The position numbers were made by a program, and so were the translations under genes. Shown piece by piece: positions 47,648 through 59,642 of a stretch of 64,000 nucleotides of DNA (position 1 is the stretch's first letter; each line of letters begins with the position of its first letter). Under the pieces are notes generated by a model. It had not been told where the DNA came from. It made no database searches and saw only the letters and a list, made by a program, of their open reading frames with translations. Source of the stretch: Calvatia gigantea (taxonomy: Eukaryota; Basidiomycota; Agaricomycetes; Agaricales; Lycoperdaceae). Location: NCBI GenBank assembly GCA_025093985.1, contig JACAAK010000011.1, positions 992,001-1,056,000 on the forward strand, given 5' to 3'.

Positions 47648-49663
47648 ATGCCTCCCTGAGACAAGGGAAAAGGGAAGGAGCTACCACCACCCAAAAGACA
47701 ATGAAAATACTATACACCAACAGCTGGAGATACCCCAGCTCCACTACAAACACCAGCAAGGTCAAGAGACCAGCCCCCACACCAAGAACCACAAAGAATA
47801 CACCCCACAAGGACATATATACCCCCAGTTACTCGATCTCAAGCGAGACAAGTAACTTTCCAAGAAGCAGTAACAGTCACATCTCACCTACCTCCAGCCC
47901 TCACAGAATCTAGTCTATCCGATCTCGAGGATACCCCTACCCCATCTCCTCTCTCTGAACCATCTCATCTCGAAGAACTCAGGTCAAATCAGACACCACC
48001 CGAGACACCACAAACTAATCAGTACGGTTTCTTGCCCAAACCAGAACTTGAAGACACACCACCTGACTCCCCTAACACACCACCTGCTCAATTCCCCTCA
48101 CCCCTGTTTGTCTTTACTCCAAGAGAGAGACATATCATCAGAAATCCAGGACCACGAATTTCCCCAGGAACCTTTTTCAATCCAGAAACTCAAGTATTAT
48201 TCAATTTGGCTGATCAATTACTACCACACGACAGAAATACCTTTGATACTATCCCTGGACTAAGCTCGAGTTATTCCAACAAAGATGAAGAACCAGTAAT
48301 CTATTCACCAGATACCCTCATCTATCCTCTACCCAGAGAAATCTTCAATACCCTTCTACAAAGATCCCCACAACCTTTACCACCCTTACTCCCATTACCT
48401 ATGGCAGGAGTACAACCCGCACCAGCTCCTGCAGCCCCCACTGCACCTAGACATCAATATGTGCCAATCCCCATGATTGCAGCCAACCCAAATTATCAAC
48501 AGGAAATTGGTTGACTTCCCAAACTATTTAAAGGAGACCCAAAAGACTTCAATATCTGGTGGGTTTCAGTAAAGAACTACATTGGATTAAACCCAAGTGT
48601 ATACCCCAATGAAAACATTCAAATTCAATTGGTACTCTCCATGATACCACCAGGCAGAGCATCAGGAAATTTCGCAGCCCAATATTGGTTCAAAAGAACC
48701 CACGAAGAAGATGGAACTCCAGTTGCAAATAGCTGGAGAGACGATACATGGAGAAACTTCAAAGAAAGAATCAGAGAATACTTCATACCTACAGACGAAG
48801 AAATGAACACCCTTGATCAATGGAAAGAGTTATGACAAGGACCAAGAAAAGCAGTGGAATTCAATACACAATTTCAATGCCTAGCTACTGAAGCAGGCAT
48901 TATACGTGATAAAGAACTTATCAATCAATATAAAAAGGGGCTTAATCAGAAACTTGCAAAAGCAATTTACATCTGAGAAGCAGGAGAACCAAGAACCATC
49001 GCAGAATGGTATGCCAAGGCTATCTGACAAGACAACGTCGAAAAACGAGCCTTAGCCATATTTGGAGAAAGCAAGAAAGAAAGAAATAGGTTTATTCCTC
49101 AATGGAGGAATGGATGGAATTATGCAAAACCCCTACCACCCCAAAGGCAATCAACCCGAGACCCTTGGGCAATGGACATCAATAATCTCGACTACGACAG
49201 TGACAATTCTTCAGAAGAAGACCCTCCCGACTCTCAAGAATATTATGCCGAGGATCCTGAACTAAATCCAGAATCACAAATTCAATTAAATGCTATCTTT
49301 ACACCTATGCAATACAATCGATACAGAAATCAACTATGTATCAGATGCGGATTGGACAAACACTTCATCAAGGATTGTCCTAATCCTGACAAAAACCTTT
49401 CAAAAAGTTACCAGTCAAAAAAGAAATTCATGAACCAACCACAATGACAGTTCAATTGGGGACCTTCTCGACCACCCCCACAAAATTTCCCACCCAGATC
49501 CATTCAGTAACCATGGCCTTCAACCAAGCCATCATTTCCCCCAAAAAAGATTTCTGCTTTAGAAATCCAAGCAATGATAGAAGAACTACCTCATGAAGAA
49601 CAGGCTTCATTCAGAAACTCCTATCTCACAGAACAGGCCATCAAACCCCTGTCGGATTTTTAA
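47648..49663 (+). pseudogene. A gag
   Basis: One frame from ATG 47648 to TAA 49661-49663. A Pro/Ser-rich N-terminus, capsid-like part from about 48510 (LPKLFKGDPKDFNIWW) and a CCHC knuckle at about 49337-49380 (CIRCGLDKHFIKDC). In-frame stops are mostly TGA (for example 48512, 48833, 48974, 49025 and 49445) with one TAA near 49508; D has Arg or a similar residue at several. It ends on GAT TTT then TAA, like D. Confidence 0.82.
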
Positions 49664-52600
49664 TTAAACCTCCTGAAGAACCCAATCCAACTTCAGGAGC
49701 CCAGACTGTCATAAATCAAATTCGACTTCCTACCTCAGAAAATAAAGCCTTAATTTATCTTCCAATTCGACTAAAGCAAAAACCCTCCCCAAAAACCATT
49801 TCCCTCACTGCATTAATCAATTCAGGAGCTCAAGGAAACTTTATCTCTGAAAAATTCATACAAACACACCAATTTAAATGAAACATGGTCAATTAGCCAA
49901 TCAAAGTTTCTAATGTTGACGGATCACCCAATCAGCAAGGATCAATCAATGAATTCATTGACTTAAACACTGTCATTGATGGAAAAGAATGCGAAATCAG
50001 AGCCTACATTGTAACGGCAAAGCCGTTTTCACACATGAAAATCACTAATCTAAGGCATACAAGCCTAATCTAATGATTGCATTGAACCTTCCTGTAGTAG
50101 TACAACCTAATCTAAGAGCCCAACAGTATAATAAAAGAGTACTCGATCACTGTAGAACACTATAGCCATTGATGACAGATAGTGGTGGCTATGGGATGAC
50201 CACTGTGCTTAACAAAAAGCAATTCTAACAGTGTACCATATGACCAGTCATGATTCCAGCTAGACCAGGTAGTAAAACCATTCCAATGTATCTATACAGA
50301 GCTACGGGATCCCTCCAATGAGCCTAGACTTGGGAAATAAGTCTAATGCACTTAATCTAAAAGGATGATCAGTGTGCTCACAAGGAAATGCCACCATTGT
50401 TAGATTAATGAACATCACTCAGTACTAATGATGCATATGGATGTGTTTGTGTACAATCCATGGGGACACGTAGGAGAACAGTTCACATGACATCCGAAAT
50501 CTTAGATGTTCTACATATTTAAAGAAGAATGCAGACCCAGAGAACAGGCTAAAACACAGCCCAGAACAAACGGATACCCAGAATCCTTCTGTATTTCCAA
50601 TGTTTCACTAATCTAACAGGTTGTGGCTCTCTTGGCATGTGATCTAATCTACCAGTTTGTACCTTGCTTGATAATATGTTCCTAGTCATGTAATCATTAT
50701 CTTGTCATAATGAGCACCCAAATAATATATAAACCCCCTCTGAGGTGTCAGATGTGACAAGGAACCTATTAGCCATTGCCCAGCCTTCAGAGCGCAGTGA
50801 AAAGCGATATATTGTGCCTGAGTGAAGCAAAGTAATAAGTTCTTTTGAGATTAACTAGACTAAGTGACTTGAGCTAAGGTTGAGACCTTTTAATCTAAGA
50901 AGAAGACCTCGGGCTTACTCATGAAGTGAGCTTAGATTAAGAGTGTATTGCATCGCTACACCCTGGTACTTGGCATATCACAAGTGTAGGACAGTGTGCT
51001 TCTGGTCATTAACTTAATTTAATAAGGGTGAATCTTAGGGAGTACCTGAGGTTCTGTGTCTTGTTGACTTCTTGGATAAGGGATGCGAGTTGCACTTTTT
51101 TACAGTGTAACTTGGCTTTACTCTTCTTAGTGATGGTAGTTAGCTATTCTAGTGTTCTCTACACATCGTTGTTTCACGTTATTTTGTGGAATTGTCCCTC
51201 ATATTGTTAGATTGCCTCCCCACGAACTTGCCTTGTGCAGAAATCTTTAAAAATCTATTCTGTCAGCTTAATCTAAGCTGTACATCTATATTACATTTAG
51301 TATTCTATTTCTGCCTCTTTAACGTCACTAGCTTAGGATCAAAAGACCTTATACTAGGTTATCCATGGTTGGAAACACACAACCCTGACATAAACTGGTC
51401 AAAGAAAACCTTCAAATGGAGAAATTGAAACCAGATATTACCTCTTATTGTGAAATCAACAAATGGACCAATGACTATCAACGAGGTAGTCCTGGACACT
51501 ATAGCCCAAATGGATCAGGAAGATCAACAAAATGTAGACCAAATTGCCCTGAAGCTTTTCAAAGCAACCATTATGGAAGAAAACGATGACTTATCAATCG
51601 AAGAACTACAACTATATCTCGAGAATATCAATATGGATAACTTCTCTATTGAAGATGAACTAGGATTCAACCTGACTTCTTTCGAACTCGAAATCAATGC
51701 AAAAATTGCCACTTCTGCACCACTAAGCAGTAAATATGCCCCAGTCAACACTGATAAACTTCCAAAGAAGTTTCATCGATTCAAACATTTGTTTGATCCT
51801 AAAAAGGCAGAATGATTTCCACCAGATCAACCATACAACCATAAAATCGATCTAAAACCCTCGTTCGAGCCCCAATTGGGGAAAACCTATCCATTATCCC
51901 CCAAGGAAACTGAAGAATTACAAGCCTTTCTCGACGACAATCTAAAGAAAGGATATATTCGAGAATCTGAGTCACCCATGGCCTCATCCTTCTTCTTTGT
52001 TGGAAAGAAAGACAGCAAACTATGACCATGTCAAGACTACTGATACCTCAATTCGCATACAGTGAAAAACACCTACCCTATCCCTATGATCACCACAATC
52101 ATGGACAAACTCAAAGGCATGAAACTATTTACTAAAATGGATGTCCAATTAGGATATAACAATGTCCACATTTACAAAGGAGACCAATGGAAAGCAGCCT
52201 TCAAAACACCATTAGGACTTTACAAGCCAAACATAATGTTCTTTGGAATGTGCAATTCCTCCACTACATTTCAAAAGATGATGGATACCACATTTGAGAA
52301 AATGCTCTGTAAAGGAAAAATTATTATCTATATGGACGATATCCTACTCTTCGCTGAGACCCAGGAAGAACTAGATGTGTTAACCTTGGAAGCCCTACAA
52401 ATTCTAGAAGACAATGACCTCTTCCTGAAACTAGAAAAATGCAAATTCAACAAAACCTGACTTGAATACCTCAGAATGATCATTACCCCTGATCATGTTG
52501 AAATGGATAACACCAAACTCAAAGGAATTAACGAATGGCCAGTTCCTAAAACAACTAGAGATGTTCGCAAATTCATGGGATTTTGCAACTTCTATCAGAA

Positions 52601-54763
52601 ATTCATCCATCATTATTCTGACATCTCTCGGCCACTTAACACCCTGTTATTGAAAATAAAGAAATTCGAATGGAATTCCACCACACAAGACGCCTTCACG
52701 AAACTAAAACTGGAATTCACCAAATGACCCGTATTACAAATGCCGGATCAGACTAAACCCTTCAGCATCGAAACTGATGCCTCAAAATATGCATCCAGAG
52801 CTATTCTTACACAAAAGGATATGAATGGCAATAGCCATCCTATCGCTTACCTCTCAAAATCTTTCTTGCCTGCAGAAAGGAATTATGAAGTTCACAACCG
52901 TGAATTATTAGCAATAATTCAAGCCCTCGAAGAATGGAGACACTACTTGGAAGGATCTCCGCATGAAACACTCATTCGGACAGACCACCAAAACCTAATA
53001 TTCTGGAGGAAACCTCAGAATATTTCCAGAAGACAAGCATGTTGGCTTCAATTCTTATCACAATTTAACTTCAAAATTAAACACATCACCGGAACTAAAA
53101 TCCCAGCCACCAATACATTATCAAGAAGGCCAGATCATGAAATAGATGACAATGATAACAAAAACATGACAGTCCTAATGGAAGACCTTTTCCTCAACCA
53201 AATAATAGTCCTTCCTGATGAACTATTCATCAACCTAATTGACCCCTCTCTCCAGAAGAAGATCACTTCTTTTGCTCAATATGATGATAAATCAATTGAA
53301 GCCTTCAAACAATTGCAATCAAAGGAACCCAAAACCATTGATTCTAAATATAACCTATTCCCAACTGCAACCAGACACCTATTAACGTTCAATGGGAAAG
53401 TGGTTATTCCGAATGATCTTCTGCTCAAATGGAAAATCATACAATGATACCATGATCACGTATTTGCTGGACACCCAGGTGAACAGGAAACATATTGCCA
53501 AGCCAAACAAGAGATTTATTGGCCAGGCCTCGCTACCTTCATTAAAAATTATGTGAAAGGATGTGCACAATGTCAACAATTCAAAATTAACAGATACCCA
53601 ACACACTCTCCACTACAACCCATTGAACCCACTAAATCTACAAGACCATTCTCACAATTATCAATGGATTTATTAACAGATCTCCCGAAATCATGTGGAT
53701 TTGATGCTATTCTATCCATGGTGGATCACAGACTTATGAAAGGGGTAATTCTATGCCCAACTTCAAAAAATGCCACAGCCAAAGATATCACTGACCTGTT
53801 TTTGGAGAAGGTCTACACCAGATTTGGTCTTCCAGACAAAATCATCTCTGACAAAGACCCTAGATTCATGGCAAAATCAATGAAAACACTTTTCAAGAGA
53901 CTTAACATTAAACAGTCATTCTCATCCACCTTCCACCCACAGTCCGACAGAATGACAGAATGATTCAATCAAGAAATCACAGCCTATTTATCAATATACT
54001 GCACTCAAAATCCTACCACTTGGGCCGATAACATCCCTACCCTCGAGTTCACACATAATTCAAGAACTCATTCTAACAGAAAGCAAACTCCATTTGAATT
54101 AATGTATGAAGTAAACCTCATGGCATACCAACTATTATGGAAGAAACCAAAATAGAATCCACAGAGGAATGGATCGAAACACTCGATCAAGCAAGAAGAG
54201 AAGCAATCACAGCGCATAAACTAGCTGCCGAATGAATGGAATGGAGAATTACTTCCCACTTCTCCCCTTTCATGCTAGGCCAATGAGTATGGCTAGAAAT
54301 GCGGAACCTACATCTTCCATTCAAGTTGAAAAAGATATCACCAAAACGACTTGGACCATACCCCATTACACAAGTCATTTCCCCCTTGGATTATAGGCTA
54401 GACCTGCCTAAAAACTGGAAAATCCACAATGTGTTCCATGCAACCCTTCTTACTCCTTATTTGGAAAACAACATTCATGGACCAAATTCAGAATTACCTT
54501 CTCCCGAACTAATCAAAGGAAGTGAAGAATACGAAATCGAAGGAATCCTTAATCACCAAATTAAGAACGGATCACCTCAATACTACGTCAAGTGGAAAAA
54601 CTTTAATCACGAAGAAAACTCTTGGGAGACAGAGGAAAAACTAGCTCCCCATACCTTGACTATTCTAAATGAGTACAGGAAGCAACATTGACTAAAACCC
54701 TTTAACAAAAATTGGGAATTCAAAACCCCAGGACATATAAAAGTCAAGCCATTTCAACAATAA
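49657..54763 (+). pseudogene. A pol, split by element C
   Basis: Continues gag in the -1 frame. The protease motif is NSGAQGNF, so the catalytic Asp is lost (D has DSGAQGNF). After element C the frame resumes at about 51326 (LGSKDLILGYPW), then RT (IIIYMDDIL, 52329), RNase H, integrase (HPGEQ, 53472; MDLLTD, 53664; SDKDPRF) and chromodomain EYEIEGIL to ENSWETE (54529-54635). The frame ends at TAA 54761-54763. Almost all stops are TGA. A one-base deletion lies near 54108. Confidence 0.85.
50010..51325 (+). mobile_element. Element C, inserted in A protease
   Basis: About 1.3 kb absent from the homologous position in D (37745). It starts TGTAACGGCAAAGCCGTT, with a perfect AACGGC-AAA-GCCGTT palindrome, and contains about ten TAATCTA/TAGATTA motifs on both strands. 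A TATATAAA box is at 50726-50733. Position 50960 (CATCGCTACA) could be an LTR end, but the flanks give no target duplication and the motif continues beyond it. Related to 200-539. The right boundary is approximate; class uncertain (LTR fragment or other). Confidence 0.6.
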
Positions 54764-57338
54764 TCTTTATTCCTCTGGTCTTTCCAACCATAGGATTCTA
54801 GCTTCCTCTCCAAAATACCTGCATCAAAAATCCCAGATAACTCTCATTTTCGCCCAAACAAAGTTGTTTCTACCTATCAGCCCATAAAACCAGACCCTTT
54901 TAACTTCCATCACATCAGAATACTAAAATTTGAATATCCAGAAATACCAAGGCTAAAGCCCACAGAATCACCAAAGGAAAACCCACCATCCTTACCAGGC
55001 AATCTCCTTCCCCCGAACTACCCATTCCAAGTTCTCCTCAACCTGACCCAATTCACACTCCCACTAATGATGTCCCAAGGCATTAGCTCGACCTTCCTTC
55101 CATCTTCGTTCCACCTGGAGTCTTTACTCTCCCCGAACTCCAATCAATGGCCAACGAGCACCCCAATAACCACTTGGAGGTGTTCCACGGATGAGGAGAA
55201 TATATCCAAATCCCCCTTCCTGGATCCCCTCATCTTCCCCTGGATTCAACGGGCATGAGCTATTATGACCTTAGTCTGAGTAAACCTCAGGTTGCAACTT
55301 AGGCTAAGACTTGAGGGTGAGTAAGGGGAGAAGAACTAAGTGGTTAAGTGTACTGAATACAGGAGTATGTATGTACGCTTAAATACAGAAGGTACATCCA
55401 GTTGAATGGATGGAGATAACTACATGAAACGTCCACTGACTATGGCATAGTAGTTATGGGTCAGAACTCAGAGATCGTGCAGGCAGGAATAGCTGAAACA
55501 GGTACACAGGAGATTGGAATGTAGATGAAGTAAAGGAATGTGATATGATTGGTGAAAAGTTCACAACACAAGCCCATCTTTTTGCAACAGTCCTACGTGG
55601 GCCCAGGATATCCTAGAGGAATGGGGCCCATCCCCAAAGGAATGGAGTCCTTTTCCAATGGACTCCCTGACTCTGGAGTCACTCCCAAAAGCCCAACCCT
55701 ACGTGGATGACGAGTGGACTCCCCTCCACAACTCCCCTGTGAGGAACTGGGAAGACCAGCCCCTGGACCAGGAGCTCTTGGACTCCATGGACTGGAACAA
55801 AGCCAGTCACATACTATTACAGGAGTCCTACCCACAGTCTCCCTGCCCGATGTCAGGCCAGATCTCACTGACTCCAAGATTACCCTCTCTGAGAAACCAA
55901 AGTCTGCTCGAGGAGTATGACCTCCAATGCCTCAACCAGCAATTGGAGGCAATTCTCCTCCAACCGTCAACTTCTCATACCCTATTCATCCCTCCCCTCT
56001 CCATGCATTTACCACCTCTGGTCACCCAGTCCCTCCACTTGGATCCCTTTCTCCCAAGTCGACCAGAATCTATGAGCCCACTGTGGGACATGATTCCCAA
56101 GTTCGGAACGTGGATGGGCATAAACCACGCCCCCTACACAGTGGACTCACCCCCACCTCCACCACTCCAGACCAACTACTCTGAAATGTCAAGAGGGCAC
56201 AAGATGTTTATGAGAAACTCTCCCAGATACAGTTTTATGCCCATGGACTATCTGCTGAAGAGGTCGAGAACATCCTCACCAATTCCATCCCACCCAGTCC
56301 TACCAAAAAGACCTCACTTGGAAACACCCACAAAGAGCTCCTTGCTGAGTCCCTTGTCGACTGTGTCCAACCACAGGTTGTTACCCCCAACACCTCCTCT
56401 TTCGCCCTTCAGAACAGTGAATTTAGATCAAAGTCGCATTGAACTGGACCTCATCAGCTTACTATAGAAGCCATCAGCTGACTGGCAAACTCGTCCTCTG
56501 ATTTCAATTGGATCGGATGAGAGTATTTATCTAACGACACTGAGCGAGCACACTGGCACACTATCTGGAACTCTTTTATTGGGATCAACAATCTTTGTCG
56601 GAGTTATTCCAATGCAACCACTCTCACCCAACTATTTATCAACTCAGCAGCCTCTAGTGGACTCCCACAGGCTCTCTTCAATTTCAACAACCAAGCTAGC
56701 CGACCTAGTAGAGTGGCTTCCCGAGGATCTTCCTATGTCCTATCATCCATGGTTCCTTTGGTCCCACTCTCCCATGCTAGCATTGCCATGCCCCCTTCCC
56801 ATTCCTCGTCCAATTGACCAGTCTTGCCTGCTTGAGGAAAACCATCAACAAGTCCTTCACCAACTCGAACTTCTAACCCAAAATCCTTTGCCACAACTGC
56901 ATCTTGAGCCAAACACTTACCTGACCCATGCCCTCAAGATGCTCCCAAAGCCACAACCCCCCAACAGTCCCCTCCTTATGACAATAACCAGCCAGGAAAA
57001 CACATTTGTAGGAGGTGCAAGATATTGAAAAGGGCCTACTGTATATCAGGCATTACACTTTGGATTGCATTTACCAGAAATGCAAAGGTTGCAAGAAAGC
57101 GGTAGTGGGACACTATACTTACATGTGTCCCAAGTACGTTTGCAAATACTGCAGAAAACTTAACCCTCAACATAGACCCACGGAATGCTGCACCCTTCTG
57201 GAGGAGAAGAAGGAGGAAAACCAAGCAGAGCAAGAAAGGTTAGAAAATCTCATTCACCTTACTGAACTTTACAATGGACATGGGGATATGGACAAAGATG
57301 GGTACCCTGATAACATGTCCATTGTTTCAGCTAAGTAA
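54764..57338 (+). pseudogene. A ORF3, frameshifted
   Basis: Homologous to D ORF3 in all blocks but spread over three frames: GVFTLPELQSMANE (about 55128), the helical core EYLSNDTERAHW to FINSAASSGLPQAL (56521-56680), and the zinc region CRRCKILKR (57007), CKGCKKAVVGHYTYMC and CKYCRKLNPQHRPTEC (57080-57190), ending VSAK-TAA 57336-57338. A reversed solo LTR interrupts it at 55261. Cys and His of the knuckles remain despite the decay. Confidence 0.72.
55261..55568 (-). repeat. Family-B solo LTR, reversed, in A ORF3
   Basis: 308 bp, the reverse complement of the B LTR. The flanking 5-mers are TGAGC (55256-55260) and CAAGC (55569-55573), which fit an original CGAGC with its CpG lost on opposite strands. 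The left family-A copy lacks it (about 2031-2040). Confidence 0.88.
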
Positions 57339-57367
57339 AAAGAGACTTTTTCCCTAGTAGGAGATAA

Positions 57368-57881
57368 TGTTATGACTTCTTATTCTAGCATTATCCTTTT
57401 ACGGACTTATTTCCTTTCCTGTCCACTTCTTTTAATTATATCTGTGTATATACTTTTAGTTTACTTCTCTTCGTCTCCTTTCTTGTCTCTGGATTCACCA
57501 CTATTCCTATCCCTACCTGATATGGTGTTTATGATTCCTCTCTCATCCTATCTCTTCCTATATGGTGGATATTCAACACATCTACATATCCTTTGTCCTT
57601 TATCTTTCTTCCGACTTATCTAGTATAAGTAGTTAGTTAGATACTCCTTGTAGTAGATAGTTTGAACTGGCTACCAGCCTCTTATCTTCCACAATCCTCT
57701 TGCCTGAACTAAGGCCTCGTCTAACAAGTGACTCGCCTTACTTCTTGACCAACTATATATAGAGACAAGTCCCTGAGTGGATCCCCTCTATATATAGATC
57801 CCTGTGTTAACTCTATTAGGAGTAAATCTGTATAGACACCCTTTAGGAAAGACAACCTACAAGGTAAGTGTGCATATAACA
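57368..57881 (+). repeat. A 3' LTR
   Basis: 514 bp, ending GTGCATATAACA, then target duplicate ACCAC. Confidence 0.92.
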
Positions 57882-58141
57882 ACCACAGTTTACATCAGAA
57901 TTCACCAGAGAACTGTTCAAGGGACTAGGAATAGAATGGACCCTATCAACAGCTTACCATCCCCAAACAGATGGACAAACAGAATGAATCAACCAAGAAG
58001 TTGAAACATACCTACAATTATACTGCAACTATGAGCAAAACAATTGGGTAAATTGGCTGCCTATGGCCAAATTCCAGTACAACAACAAGAAACATAGCAG
58101 AACACAGGAGACACCTTTCTATCTCAATTATGGACAATACC
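57882..58141 (+). pseudogene. B1 integrase, continued
   Basis: Continues the B1 catalytic core ([20 protein letters not shown], then a DGQTE motif) and ends at 58141 where B2 inserted. Compare B2 62250-62510. Confidence 0.8.
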
Positions 58142-58446
58142 TGTTGTGAACTTTCACTGATCATATTGCATTCCTTATCCATCTACATTCCTATCTCCTG
58201 TGTACCTGTTTCAGCTATTTCCTACCAAGCGATCTCTGAGTATGACTCCAACTAACTACAATGCCATCCCTACTGGACGTTTTATGTAGTTCCCCATCCA
58301 TTCAACTGGATGTTCCTGTAGTATTTAAGTGTACATACATACTCCTGTATTCGGTATGCTTAACCACCTAGTTCCTCTCCCCTTACTCGCCCTCAAGTCT
58401 TAGCCCAAGTTGCAACCTAAGGTTAACTCAGACTAAGGTTGTAACA
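58142..58446 (+). repeat. B2 5' LTR
   Basis: TGTTGTGAAC...AAGGTTGTAACA, followed by TTTGGTTAAGTATCC, a possible primer site starting TGG two bases after the LTR. Confidence 0.88.
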
Positions 58447-58526
58447 TTTGGTTAAGTATCCCCACCTCACCTTGCAAGGAGTAGGCTGAAAACAGGCCTG
58501 AACAGAAGCAACCCAGGAGCTAGTAT

Positions 58527-59642
58527 ATGAGCTTGAACCCAGATGAATACAGAGAACCAAATCTCGAAGTCACTGATGACGAATCTGAGACATCAGATGA
58601 AGAAGAAGCAGGGAACCCCAAAGTACCTGAAGAGATACATGACGAACCCAGAACAAACCCAGCAGAAGAAGAAGTATTATCAGAACTTCTAAATGAACTC
58701 GACCTAGCAGAGGAAAAGATAGTCCATCAAGAGAAATCAGACAAATCAAGCTCGGACAAAACAGAATCAGAAACTGACTCCAACATGACCGACAACGCAG
58801 TAGTGCCCGCAACAACGCCTAGTGGGAAAGGCCTAGTGCCAGACCCGGGATTTTTCGATGGCACCTGCACCAAGTTTGATGACTGGTGGAGAGCAATGAC
58901 CCTCTTCATGAAGTTCAACAAGATAGTCTCAGCAGACAATAAAGCTATAGCAGTTCTAGCCAGACTGTGAGGAGGAACTGCAGGAGCATATGCAGCTATG
59001 AGAGCACCAGCCATCCTGGAATCTGAAGATTCAGTAGACTGGAAGGTCTTCTCTGAGGAATTTAGAAGGACCTTCTCAGATGACGCCTCAAACAGCAAAG
59101 CGGAATGGCAGATCAAAAAATTCAAACAAGGAAACCGAAACACCGCTGACTACCTAATTGAATTCAAAGTATTGAAAAGCAAAGCCAAGACTGATAGCAA
59201 GCACGCCATGTTCCTACTTAGGAAGAATGCCCGACAGGATATCATACATACAATCACTGGCTACCTACCTTCAGCCAGACCAGACACATATGCGGAATGG
59301 AAAGAAGCCATACTGTCCATCGGACAAGGATACGAAGCATCCGAATACTGAGGAGACAGAAAAACAAACACTGGTACCACCTATGGAGGAATGGGTGAAC
59401 CCATGGAGATAGGAAGTAGGCATCACGTCTTCAATGACAAAGGAGAGCCGAAATGCTACAATTGTGGCATTTTTGGTCACATTGCCAAAGATTGCAAAAA
59501 ACCCAAGGAGTTAGTATACTACAACTGCAGCAAAAAGGGGCACATAGCCAAAGCCTGCACTGCACCCAAGAAGATCCAAGTCCGAGGAGTAGAAGAGGTC
59601 ACCAACGAAGAAGGGAAGGATTTTTCCAAAGACTCTGAGTAG
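58527..59642 (+). pseudogene. B2 gag (two in-frame TGA)
   Basis: A single frame of 372 codons from MSLNPDEYREP to TAG 59640-59642, broken only by TGA at 58968 and 59349. An acidic N-terminus precedes a capsid-like domain (FFDGTCTKFDDWWRAM to AEWKEAILSIGQGYEA), then two CCHC knuckles at about 59455-59565; in the second the first Cys is Tyr (YYNCSKKGHIAKAC). Pol follows in the -1 frame, without an evident slippery T run. Confidence 0.85.

Larger units (their letters stand above)
46743..57881 (+). mobile_element. Chromovirus A, full length, decayed
   Basis: Two 514-bp LTRs (46743-47256, 57368-57881) and duplication ACCAC (46738-46742, 57882-57886) in the B1 integrase. The sequence on either side joins into the continuous integrase seen in B2 at 62246. 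The LTRs differ at roughly 7% of sites by eye in the first 250 bp, nearly all transitions, so it is older than D. It carries element C in its protease region and a reversed family-B solo LTR in ORF3. Confidence 0.93.
30111..58141 (+). mobile_element. Chromovirus B1 (family B), split by D, a family-E LTR and A
   Basis: B1 sequence is 30111-32161, 43705-44414, 45318-46742 and 57882-58141, all in one order and orientation and matching B2 (58142 onward). Each break is marked by a 5-bp target duplication (GTCAC, GTGGC, ACCAC). B2 then interrupts B1 at 58141/58142, so the rest of B1 and its 3' LTR lie beyond the window. Confidence 0.9.

Noticed and set aside
50010..50960. Solo LTR with target duplication
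   Set aside because: The five bases before 50010 (TACAT) and after 50960 (CCCTG) differ, and unrelated sequence continues to about 51325.
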